From the NCBI GenBank assembly GCA_015227615.1, contig JAALGZ010000062.1, forward strand, positions 84,717-148,716: a stretch of 64,000 nt of DNA, written 5' to 3'. Positions 46,719-56,406 of this stretch are shown here, one piece after another. Both the position numbers and the translations under genes were made by a program. Under the pieces are notes generated by a model, which was not told the DNA's origin, did no database searches, and saw only the letters and a list, made by a program, of their open reading frames with translations. Within the stretch, counting starts at the first letter, position 1, and each line of letters begins with the position of its first letter. Origin of the DNA: Labyrinthula sp. Ha. Taxonomy: Eukaryota; Sar; Bigyra; Labyrinthulida; Labyrinthulaceae.

Positions 46719-46833
46719 TGATGATAATTAAATGACGAATTATCACTTAGATTTATTACGGTATAATTCCAATACCTGTGACTGAATAAAACATAATCAA
46801 ATTCAAATCAAATAAAAGAAAAAGAATTAGAGA
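46719..46833 (+). promoter_or_regulatory. Conserved upstream block of the 46.8-kb gene
   Basis: Counterpart of 10,816-10,931: GATGATAATTAAATGACGAA, then TTATCACTTAG, TTTATTACGG, AATACCTGTGACTGAATAAA and the AAAGAATTAGAGA leader up to the ATG. One arm of the inverted repeat is kept (ATCACTT). Confidence 0.55.
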
Positions 46834-48579
46834 ATGAGCGAAAAAAATGATCTTTCAAAAGACCTGGATGCATTTATTGCTGAACATGGCTTGGAAGATG
46901 CCTATAAAGGGCCAAAAGATTCTTATACCTCTGACGACCCTATGAACCAGAAAGAAGCACTAATGAAGAAGGCACAAAGAGCTACTCCTGAGGAAGCTGG
47001 CTCAGTATTGTACTTTTTTTTTCATAACCAGTTGTTAAATTATTGCACTGAAATTGATGCTTTGAGTAAGAGCTGTTTCATATTTCTTTGCATGTTTAAG
47101 GATTTCAAAATGAACGTAATGAAGCTTTCGAAACCTGCTTGGGCGGAGATTATGACTGTTCGAGAGGTAATAAGGCAAGTTTGTATTATGAGTACAAAGC
47201 AACCTTTATTTTTTGGGCCGGACTCAAGGAATTTTCGCAGCATAGAATTATATAGACATGTTTTGCCACTTCAACGAGCAATAGCTTCCCTTATTCAGAT
47301 GTACATTAATATAAGTTCAAGTATTGACGCAGAGCAGCCGAGAAGCACAATAGTTGATGTAAGTTTGAAATTTGACCCAGAAAATTTTATCCAAGAAGTT
47401 ATTAAAGAAAGAAGAAATTGGTGTAAGTTCATTATGGGTACATCCTCAAACTTAGAACAGGGATCTTTTGTTCACTATGCCGATTCCTATCACGCATGTA
47501 TGATGGAAACCATTTGTAGCAGGATGCCAGGCATCCAACGGGAAAAAAAGAAGAGTAGTCTTGTACCCGTTTCACCTTTGGAGAAGGGTTCTAAGAGTTC
47601 TCATGAATTTTTCATTGAGCCTATAAAGATATTACGTGTTGCCAAAATACACCTAATGGATTTTCAACCTATCAGGCAGGAGGACACTTTAACACTGCAT
47701 TTTCCAATCTTTTGGCACTGGTACCTCGGGGTTCAGAAAATGATTTTGGAATTCTGTACAAGTAAAATTTTCCCTCTTTACGCCCTATGTCCCACCGAAA
47801 AAGACAGAAACCGTTTAAAAATCCCGCGAGCCCAATCTTATTGTATTTTATTCCCCTTAAAGCTTGAAGACATTTGCACAGATGAAGCTGAAAAGAAAAT
47901 GTTTGCTTTTTGTGCTGACACATTACGTTCACCAATGCACCGAGCTGTATTGTACGGTGCTTTTCTGTATTTAGATAGCTTTGGTAAGCCAATGGGACTT
48001 GGTGCTTGGGATGTTGGTTGTGATATTATGTGGTCACCACCATCTGAAATGAAATCTTCCGCTGGATCGAAAAAGAATGATCCTTCAAGTACCAGGAGCT
48101 CAAAGAAACCAAACAAATTCGTTACTATGCTATCAAAAAAATATGAGATCTCGACTCTTAGTGAGCCACAAGAGGTTAATCTGAAGACACCGAGGCTTTG
48201 CTGTCTATGCCCGTTAAACAAAACAACCAAAAGAGAACAGTTTTGCATAAAGGTTTCACCAAAGGGTAAAGATCGTAGTAAAATTCTTACTCGTGCATAT
48301 TTTGAATACTCTGATGAAATGGGTCGAGTTAATTTTGACAGCTCGGTATTGTATGAACTGTACTATGCAGCAAGCAAAGAGGCCGAAAAATGGGAAAATA
48401 TTTCAAGCAATAAACTGAGTACTCTATTTATACTTCTCTTAAAAGATAAGGAAGAGAAAGAATTAGCGGCTAAAGCGGTGACAGATCCGCATATAGATAT
48501 GGATCCCAAGGTTTTTTCCCAAAGGATGCAAAAATATTTAGAGAGGATTAGATTTCCAGTTACACAAGTAAGTAGCTAA
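46834..48579 (+). CDS. Plus-strand family protein, copy Y (unknown function, 581 aa)
   Basis: The best preserved member of this unrecognised family. Residues 1 to about 433 are almost identical to the gene at 10,932 (differences seen include I/M, L/F and T/P). After that the two diverge sharply, with the KKYEISTLSEPQEV region shared and then many replacements. The C-terminal half keeps the EQFCIKVSP, ILTRA.FEYSDEMG and LYYAAS blocks. The C-terminus (MQKYLERIRFPVTQVSS) lacks the long LAAKA repeat tail of copy X. The frame runs through a donor-like CAA|GTAAGT at 48,568, a site also present in copy X, so the last three codons may actually be intron and a further exon may follow. No signal peptide or clear membrane segment. 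Confidence 0.75.
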   Translation: MSEKNDLSKDLDAFIAEHGLEDAYKGPKDSYTSDDPMNQKEALMKKAQRATPEEAGSVLYFFFHNQLLNYCTEIDALSKSCFIFLCMFKDFKMNVMKLSKPAWAEIMTVREVIRQVCIMSTKQPLFFGPDSRNFRSIELYRHVLPLQRAIASLIQMYINISSSIDAEQPRSTIVDVSLKFDPENFIQEVIKERRNWCKFIMGTSSNLEQGSFVHYADSYHACMMETICSRMPGIQREKKKSSLVPVSPLEKGSKSSHEFFIEPIKILRVAKIHLMDFQPIRQEDTLTLHFPIFWHWYLGVQKMILEFCTSKIFPLYALCPTEKDRNRLKIPRAQSYCILFPLKLEDICTDEAEKKMFAFCADTLRSPMHRAVLYGAFLYLDSFGKPMGLGAWDVGCDIMWSPPSEMKSSAGSKKNDPSSTRSSKKPNKFVTMLSKKYEISTLSEPQEVNLKTPRLCCLCPLNKTTKREQFCIKVSPKGKDRSKILTRAYFEYSDEMGRVNFDSSVLYELYYAASKEAEKWENISSNKLSTLFILLLKDKEEKELAAKAVTDPHIDMDPKVFSQRMQKYLERIRFPVTQVSS

Positions 48580-50689
48580 GGTGCTTTGACAACGCACATA
48601 GGAGCATTACATTGAGAACTTAATGCACCAATTCCTGCTAAGGTTATAAGATTTTAATTATGATTCAGGTTAGCACTTTTTTTGTGCTAATAGTCCTATA
48701 ACACCGGTCTAAAGCGTCAACTACCAAGTACAGATCTTACGACTAAGTTTCTTTCACTGCTTATAAAACTGTATAAATAAAATTGGGTTAGCTTCTAAGC
48801 TAGTGGTCGTAGCAGAGTAGTTGACAAGAACAGACATTTTAGTGTGCCCAATGAGCATTGCAGAAAATAATAATTTTCAATTCTTTTCTTTTCGAATGTT
48901 CTCGAAGACTTATAACTTGTAGAAAAGAAAGAGCAAATGAGAAATTCGTACTTGTTGTAGTTCAAAATAAAACTGTTAGTACTTCTGTATAAGGGAGATA
49001 ATATATAGTCAGCCAAATAGACTCAAGGAATAAGGACACCTCGAAAGTTCAAGGGACAAAGTGCGAGTAGGAAATTTTAACAGTATTTCTTAGAAAAAAA
49101 CGAAAGAATAAGAAAGAAAACAATTTTAATATCTATTTAGTGTTAGTCGTTTGTCTAATGGTTGCAGTGATTAATGGAGTTTTTTGTAGAACATGTAACT
49201 TGCTATGAGTCAAATTAATTTTAACCTATTAGCATTTCAAAGATGAACTGACCCTTCGTATTAGGTATTATTTATTTATTATTTTTCTTAATTAGGTTTT
49301 TTAGTTTCATCCAAATTAGTTAACCTTAGATCATTCAAAATCTGTTGGAATAATATAAATATACAATAATATTACTAAGTCTAGCTCAGTGAATAGATTG
49401 TTTACTGAATTTTATCATTTCCAATACAAATAAATAATAGGAATATGGTGCTTAATAAATTACAATAATAATTTACTAACTCTATGCTTTAGCTGGAAGA
49501 AATGTATAACATTGCCAAACGGTAACTGTTTTATTAACCCGCGCCAAATATGGTTTGTATATATAAGACCAATGTGCTTCAGTTTAATAAGAAAAGATGC
49601 AACATTTAAATATGAAATGTACCTAAGTGCATTCATATTATGATTTCCTTTAAAAAAAAATTCTAGTAACGATGGATTTTGATCTGTATCAAGTAATATA
49701 CATGTTTCAAATATTTTATTAGGGGTAAAGTTGAAAAATTCGTTTTCATAAAGGAAAATGCAATAATAATCTGACAAAGATTTGGTTATTTTAAACTCAT
49801 AAAAACATCAAATCTTAGGTTTTCTTAGTTACTGAAAATAAGACTAAAATAAGTTTAGAGTTAATAGATAATAGTTAAAGTGGGAATAAGGTGCTACATC
49901 TGCGAACCGAGAATGTTCTTATCTTTAGAATCGGCATCTGTTTGGCGCTCACTAGGGAAGCTTCCTGTCTCGTGGTCCTACTGTCACTAATCTAAGCTGG
50001 TTATCTGACTTACGGGACACTATTGGTATGATTGCGGTAGTTTTCTCTTTGTAGTGATCTATCGCATTTAATATCCCATAATAGTGTTTTCTCAAGATTT
50101 GAGTACAGTATAATTAAAATTAACAAATAACAAAGAAATCATGAAAGAGTTTGAGATATTTCCAAACGTCGTATCTGGAGCTCCCTTAATGAAACTAATT
50201 ATTTCAAATTCATTTGCTGACTTCTTGAGATGAGCTGCGCAAGTTTTAAACTTCTTTTGCTGTTTTTCCTTCTGAGTTTCAAGATAATAATGGTTTATTA
50301 AATACTTCAGTCATGCTAATTCCATCTAGGCTACCAAGAGGCTCGTAGAGCCAGAAGCTACTTTAAGTGTATGTGGGAGGTACATTGGGCGATGAAGAAA
50401 GTTACATAAGCTATGTTTCCGTATTGTGAGTGTATGCTTTTCTCGCGTAAATTTTTGATTGTCTTGGATGGGGATATTGGGTTCATAGTTTTAGAGTAGA
50501 TGGATAATTGTGATGTAGATGCTTTGTTCTCCCCCGAATGGTGGTGCGTAAAGAGGAGGACATGACCCATATTGCTTCAAAAGTGCCTAAAAATGTTCGA
50601 GAGACGAGTTCACTTTTTCAGCAGCAATAGGATTGAATGAGGAGGGTCATCTTTCAGGTTTTATTTAAAATTTTGATATTTCTATATCC
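48580..50689. repeat. Old duplicated downstream DNA, no gene
   Basis: Diverged counterpart of 12,723-14,839, sharing blocks in the same order: the ACAAGAACAGACATTTTAGT block near 48,826, the GCTATGAGTCAAATTAATTT block near 49,203, and the TGTTCGAGAGACGAGTT block near 50,593. None of the short frames is kept in both copies. Confidence 0.6.
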
Positions 50690-51100
50690 TATTCCATAAC
50701 TGGGCACGCCTCTAACAAGCTTTCTGTCTTTTTTAATATTTTAGGATGTCTTTATGTATAGCTCTGAAGATTTTAGTTTCTCATATGTTCAAGTGAATGT
50801 GTGGGATTTGGTAAGAGGGGGTTATGCTTAGTATTTCTGCATAGTTCGCTCAAAACTTTTGGTAGGTTTCCCGTACAGCAAAACTCACTACCGTATTGGA
50901 TTTTGGAGACCACCGACGCTCTAATTATTTTCTTCTTCCTTCTGGATGTTATCGTGTTATTTCTCAATAGTGGTTGCAGTCGGTAAAGTGTTTCCTCCGC
51001 AACTTTGACTCTGGCAAATTAATGAATTGATGTTTCAACTATCGCTGCTATATCCACCCCGAGGTATCTAAAAGTCTTTACATATTTAATGGTTCCAAGG
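50690..51100 (-). pseudogene. Non-LTR (LINE-type) reverse transcriptase C-terminal remnant, second copy
   Basis: Minus-strand relic of the same RT end as at 14,840-15,260. It reads FRYLGVDIAAIVE, an in-frame stop, then VAEETLYRLQPLL and ITSRRKKKIIRASVVSKIQYGSEF. The FRYLGVD and YGSE blocks match the end of non-LTR RT domains. It has decayed independently of the 14.8-kb copy but sits at the same place relative to the plus-strand gene, so the insertion predates the locus duplication. Confidence 0.55.
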
Positions 51101-51599
51101 TGAGTTTGCAGATCTTCTTCTAATGTTGTGTTGTTATAGAGGAAGTTTTGTTTAGCAGCAGCAGCTTCTGTAGTCTCCTTTCTGCTGCGTAATATAGTGA
51201 TTCCCGGTCGAAGAAAAGGTGTTCTTTATCCTACTTGAGCAGCCAGTGACAGAACGTTTAGGGAATAATAGACCCGGGTGTATTCACTGATCCCTTTTGA
51301 GTTCCAGTGTCCGAAAATTTATCCGTAGTTTTTTCTTCTAACTATACTCGTTGGTTGAGTATTCTGTATATTTATTTTATACAAGACAACTGTGAAAGCT
51401 CCTCTCTATATTGGAAAAGTGCTTCAAGATTTTTAAAGCAAAACGTTTCATATTTTTCAACAAGAAGATCACTTTTCAATATTCTAATGTTGAGTTTGAA
51501 GCTAAGCTACATAAAGTCAAACGACTATTACTGTGATTAATAGCGAAACTACCGGATTTTCTTTTAAACAAAATAAAAAAGAATCGTGGTTTTACCATA

Positions 51600-52740
51600 C
51601 CTTGAGGCTAATTATTTTAAAACCTTTCGTTGTTGGCTTTTTCCATTCATAAATACACGAGATTTAGGAGTATTCTTTCCATATTTGGTGCCACCTTAGA
51701 AGTAGATATACTGGTAAGAAGTTTATACAGAATAGACCAATTCAAAAACAGGTTACTTTCCATTCACAACTTAACACATCCTATTATTTTTTTGGGGGTC
51801 TGTTTACACTTTAAACGAATGTTTGCTGAGGTGCTACACGGATCGAATTTGACAAGAACTGAATATTACATTAGTTTCCAGATTTCATTGAGAAAATAAA
51901 AAAAAATATCAAAGAGAAAGTTAATCATTAATAATCGTATTTATTAGTTGATAGGTATAGCTATTGTAAAATGTTAGAGGATTATTGCAAAATTGAGGAG
52001 TTTTGAGTTCTTAGGTGTGTATATTTTTAACATTTTACATTTCTGCGTGGAATTCAATTTAGTTAAAGTTAAAAAGAAAAGAAAAGTCTTGATAAATGAT
52101 TTAAAAAGTTAGTTATGGCCAATATATAAGGCTTAAAAAGGACCAGATCGCCTATAGAGTTGTTCTTCGTGATTTCACGTTTCGATGTATATTTTTATAG
52201 ATATACAAACTTTTTAAAATGGACGCCTAAAATTGGCTTTTTATTGAATTTAAATAATCCATCTTAATCAAATAACTTGGAAAATATTTTGTTGGTATGT
52301 TATTTTTCAGGAAAAATGTTTCTTGTTGATAATATTGGATTTGAGAAAGATTTGTGACAAGTCTCACCTGCTATATGCGTTTTTTTCAGTAATCAAGATT
52401 TTTTTATTGTACATTGTCTCATTCCAAAAAACTTTTATATTAATAAGTGTTAATTAGTCCTAGACTAGATATGATTTAGAGGTTTGGGGAGCAGCTCAGA
52501 GGAAGTTGTTGAATATAACACCATTATACTGCATTTTTGATAATATCGTTAATAAAGTTTTAAACACAGCAATTCTAAAAATTAGGAAGTAACAGTGTTC
52601 ACTATCCTGTGTAGCTCCAGCACAAGAAACGAAACTTACAGTTTATGGAGATTTTGTAACAGTTTTTCATTGTTTTTTAGTCGATATAAAATGTATGTGT
52701 CACAGTATGATGACATTTGGCGCTCTACATAAAGTTAACC
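51600..52740. repeat. Ancient segmental repeat S, copy 3
   Basis: Diverged counterpart of 9,050-10,270 and 15,780-16,900. Shared landmarks include GGAGTATTCTTTCC near 51,668, TTTATACAGAATA near 51,721, and CTATAGAGTTGTTCTTCGTGATTTCACGTTTC-type DNA around 52,151-52,182. No gene is visible; 52,740-53,900 holds nothing that I can support. Confidence 0.6.
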
Positions 52741-53917
52741 GACTCAAATCATATATTATCTTATGTAGATAAAGTAATATTTAAAAGAGCTTTCAAACCT
52801 ATATTTTGCTTATTTTGTGATATTTTTTTTGAGTTAAAATAAGCAAAATATAAAGTTGGTAGTTTACCGGAAATATGTGTTTAATTGTGAAGGTAATAGT
52901 AAAAAGTTTACTTCAATTGCTCAAATTTTAAAGATTTAAGAACTATTTGTTAAATATGTTTTGAAAGAAAAAAGTCTCATAAGTTACAAGAACATCTAAA
53001 AAAATCCACGATGAGTAATAAAGATAAAAAATACCACTTGAAAGCATCCAAAATTAATAGATACAGATATACGAACTTCTATCATGGTATAATATGCTAA
53101 ATTTAAGGATAATGACTATGATGCTTCAGAACAGATTGTTTGGAGTACGCTATCCTTTTATTAGATGTAAAAAAACAAACTAGTTGGCACTAAGAATTAC
53201 ATTTATTTAACCAAGGATTGGTGCTTAAACTTTTGCTGTAATTTCTGAGTTAGAGAACTTTCATGAGTCATATATAACTTACTGAAGAATTCTATTTTAT
53301 CCTACTAGCAATTAGAAAATAGAAGTGCCTTTCGAATTATAGTTTAAGGGGCTGCAAAGCGAAGTTTAAGCTGAGAAAAAAGCATTTATACGAAGATTAT
53401 GCAAATTTTTGCCATGAACAATAAATGCATTTTGTTTTTAGGAAGTTAAGTTTAGTTTATGTTAATCATCTACTTTTATGGCAAAATAATTTGCCTGAAT
53501 ATTCCTGAGTATGTATCTAACTGTTATTGAAGTTGAGTTTGGAGTCAATTTTGAGGTATTGAATTGTTCACAGTCATCAGTCACTTCACTGTTGTAGTAG
53601 TACTGCTATTTATTTTCAATTATTTATTTAAAATCACTTCAACATGAAGTAAATGTAAGATGAAAAGAAACAACTCTAACATTATTTTATCTTCGTCTCT
53701 TGACTCCTAGACTTTACTTCGGTATGTTCTCTCTAATCTTATAAGTTTTTTGGAGGCTTCGCCGAAATGATAGAATCAGTATTTTGTGCCCATACAGAAA
53801 CTTTGTAAAGGATCACGTGTAGTATAGATGTAGCGGAAACTTGCTTGGAGTATAAGGGATCCTGGTTTGGTCCTAACGAATAAAGGGTTTATTAAGGAAA
53901 TTGATATGTAATTGCAT

Positions 53918-54122
53918 TAAGAGATGATGGGAAAAATAGAATATCAAAACTTATCACTGGTCAAGATAATCAATGAGTCAATTGATGCTCGCCATGTTGT
54001 CCAATATATCATTGATAGTTTATTGGTTGTAAATCATAAATTAAAATGGCTTGGAAATTATCAGAATGAAACAATAAGAAAAATACGAGAAAAAACTTTT
54101 TGTTAAGTTAACAGTAAATCAA
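53918..54122 (+). repeat. Short-ORF region (60 codons), counterpart of 10.6 kb
   Basis: Contains a 60-codon frame (53,924-54,106: MMGKIEYQNLSLVKIINES... ending KTFC). The related stretch at 10,590-10,795 is broken by stops, so a coding role is doubtful. It could be a relic of the N-terminal part of a gene or an exon; I recognise nothing in it. Confidence 0.4.
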
Positions 54123-54397
54123 ATCCATCCATAGTTTCATATTAAGGACTTTCGTAGTTTGGTTTCTTCAAGACAAAATATCCTCGACATGGGCGTATCT
54201 ATAGAGATAACAAAAGCTTGTCGAGAAGGATTTTGCCAGAATCCTTGTATTGCCAGAAGACAATAGTCCGGTTTTCGTGAAGTTTTTGTGAATACTCTCG
54301 CGTTAAACTTGCCTAATTGACACTATTAAAACTTTTATTCTATATTGTCTGTTTTTACATCCTTTTTTTGCAAGGTATTTCTTAATCATTTTGTTAA

Positions 54398-54405
54398 TGA
54401 CGTCA
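54398..54405. promoter_or_regulatory. CRE-like palindrome upstream of kinase gene
   Basis: A perfect TGACGTCA octamer lies 111 bp before the kinase ATG. This is the consensus site of CREB/ATF-type bZIP factors in animals and fungi. One 8-bp match can be chance, though GC-containing octamers are rare in DNA this AT-rich. Confidence 0.3.
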
Positions 54406-54516
54406 TTATCAGAATAATTCATTAATAATCATCATAGAAATCATTTCTGACTCTAATTCTGACGGAATAGGACAATTAATAATCAACATAACTTTAACTC
54501 AAAGAGAATAATAAAT

Positions 54517-54663
54517 ATGTCATTCATTTACTCTGCCCTAAGGATAGATAAGATTAATGTTCCAAGCATTATGAATTATCACAGAGTTAAAACAAAACAG
54601 GGCGAAGTCGTGCCTCAAGTTTATAATTTAAGATACTACACAGTACTAGGAAGTGGTTCGTTT
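54517..54663 (+). pseudogene. 5' part of a protein kinase gene, cut in the glycine-rich loop by a solo LTR
   Basis: ATG at 54,517 opens 49 codons ending in YYTVLGSGSF, the start of a kinase glycine-rich loop. The solo LTR follows at once. The frame continues 23 codons into the LTR before a stop at 54,730, and the LTR-encoded residues by chance read YCVYRA, resembling a loop continuation. The true continuation, GKVFW, is found after the LTR at 55,354. The last four bases of this part (GTTT, 54,660-54,663) are the target duplication. As it stands, translation from this ATG would give a short peptide without a catalytic domain. Confidence 0.75.
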
Positions 54664-55349
54664 TATTGCGTTTATCGTGCGATTAACTTATGTACGCTAC
54701 ACGTCCCAGGAAATTCAGCTGTTTTAATATAAATGTAAGCTTAAACTCTTCTTATAAAACAATTAACAATATATTCTTTCTTTCTTTCTCTTAAAAACTT
54801 TTCCTTATTACTTCTTCTTAACGGTTATATTACGCTAACTATTCCAAGCATATATGTATAATACATCATATTTCAACCTAATTCCAATACCGCATCATAT
54901 ATAATACATATACTAAAACCACTACTTAATGCTATTGCACCTCAATCGTGACTAACGATATCTCATCTCAAATTTATATCAACAAATGTCACAAAATGTA
55001 AATTCATAGCATAAAAACATCAGTGAACAAACCACCCCAGGGTCTCATCACGGGCGAGAACTATCATGAAATACGAATGCTAAAAGACAGAAAATAAGGT
55101 TCCCAATTCACTCAAATCGATCATATCTCTTCAAAAACACATAAAAATCACCCACAAATGGTTCACAGCTCCTATAGGGACCTATTAAACACCGCCTGAA
55201 CACCCAGTTTTCTTCGTGCAACAACATTTCACAATCAAACACACACCTTGTATACCAACACTTGATCCAAGACCAAAATATAACAAAAACACCACGTAAT
55301 ATCATATAAAGAAGCTGAATATTTTATAGGAATGTTAACAGACGTTACA
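54664..55349 (-). mobile_element. Solo LTR (686 bp), diverged relative of the 23-31 kb element
   Basis: Aligns end to end with the 675-bp LTRs, with many differences. Shared blocks are TATTGCGTTT at the low-coordinate edge, CTACACGTCC, CTTAACGGTTA, AACTATTCCAAG, AATTCCA.TACC, ACTAACGATATCTC, AATGTAAATTCATAGCATAA and TCATCACGGGCGA. It is bounded by GTTT direct repeats (54,660-54,663 and 55,350-55,353), the same 4-bp target length as the complete element. It lies antisense to the kinase gene. A solo LTR results from recombination between the two LTRs of a former full element. Confidence 0.85.
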
Positions 55350-56406
55350 GTTTGGAAAAGTGTTTTGGTATGACAGAAGATTTTTAAATTGGCACGAACA
55401 TCTCGCTGTCAAGCGTTTAAAAACTTCAAAGTACTGGTGGTTTAGAGATAAACTAACAGGAGAACGAAACCGAATCAAGCCGTCCGATATGAAACAAGAA
55501 ATTTTCATGCTTGAAAAGTTCCAGTCACATAAATATGTGGTAGGTTTCTATGGTCATGTAAGCAATGTTCTTTATACATATCTTTACTTAGAATTTTGTC
55601 CTGTTTCTTTATCTAACATTCGACGCTATGCTGATCTTCCTTTTGATAGAATTCAAGACAAGTGGAAGTTCCCTTTTAAGATGGTTAAGCATCTGATATA
55701 TCCCATTCTAGACGCGCTTAGCTACGTTCATGAAGAAGGTTATATACATGCTGATGTGAAACCATCGAATATACTGGTTAACATATATGGAGTTCCAAAA
55801 CTTGCTGATTTTGGTATTACTATTAAGTGTGGAACTGAAACTAAACATAATAAAATGTTAGGAACATATTCTTATGCAGCCCCAGAAATTCTATATAAAC
55901 AAAGCTTTGATTATAAAATTGATAGCTATTCTGTTTGGGTTACGATTATGGAACAAATAACCAGTCAATCATTTTTTTCAGCAGATGAGGTCCTGCATGA
56001 AGTGAGGCGCGATTCAAGCAACACGGGCAAAAAGTTAACTGATTCTCGAATGTATAGGTTTGGTAGCAATTATCCATGGGGCGATCCAGAAAAAAAGGAA
56101 ATGTTGTCATTTACAAGATCCTTTTTTAATGCTTCTCCTAAAGATCGCCCGACTGTTAGAGAACTCAAGTGTATGGACTGGTTTAAGCAAGTGAAAAGCG
56201 ATTGGGATCGTGTCAGTGCAGGGGAACCACCACAAAGCCCAGAGTATTTTAACTTGTTCAAAGACGTAGTTCAACATTATGTTAAGTATGGACGTAAAAT
56301 GCTACTAGGTCGCCAACCAAATGTCTGGGTAAATCCTTTACAAAATAAAATATTGCCGTGGGATATGCCCGCGTTGACGCAGGAGGAAGAAGACTTTTCT
56401 TACTGA
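55350..56406 (+). CDS. Protein kinase catalytic domain, continuing the gene split by the solo LTR
   Basis: In phase with the 5' part once the insertion is discounted (LTR plus one GTTT is 690 bp, divisible by three), giving about 399 codons in all. Kinase signatures occur in order: GKVFW ending the glycine-rich loop, AVKRLK with the ATP-anchoring Lys (55,411), a catalytic loop reading HADVKPSNIL (Ala where most kinases have Arg), ADFG at 55,804, AAPE at 55,879, and a DSYSVW segment in place of the usual D.YS.G. Catalytic Lys, Asp, Asn and Asp are all present, so the domain looks active. The subfamily is not clear; it is Ser/Thr-like from KPSN. The frame opens at 55,339 after a stop; no ATG lies near, so as a separate gene it would need LTR-derived transcription and a non-ATG or downstream start. 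The frame is otherwise intact, which is unexpected for a dead gene carrying an old insertion. Confidence 0.75.

Larger units (their letters stand above)
41878..48600. repeat. Tandem unit C: near-identical start, diverged remainder
   Basis: From the ACACTGGTGC block to about 42,180 it equals units A and B. Several differences follow up to about 42,365, near-identity returns through the minus-strand gene to about 43,928, and clear divergence sets in after that. Beyond that point the spacer (43,930-46,720) and the plus-strand gene are older relatives of those in A and B. The alternation of identical and diverged patches indicates gene conversion as well as unequal crossing over. Confidence 0.7.

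Noticed and set aside
54660-55350. Solo LTR in the kinase used as an intron
   Set aside because: The GT at 54,660 and AG at 55,350 would remove 691 bases and shift the frame. Exact removal of the 690-bp insertion has no GT-AG ends. Other cryptic sites cannot be excluded.
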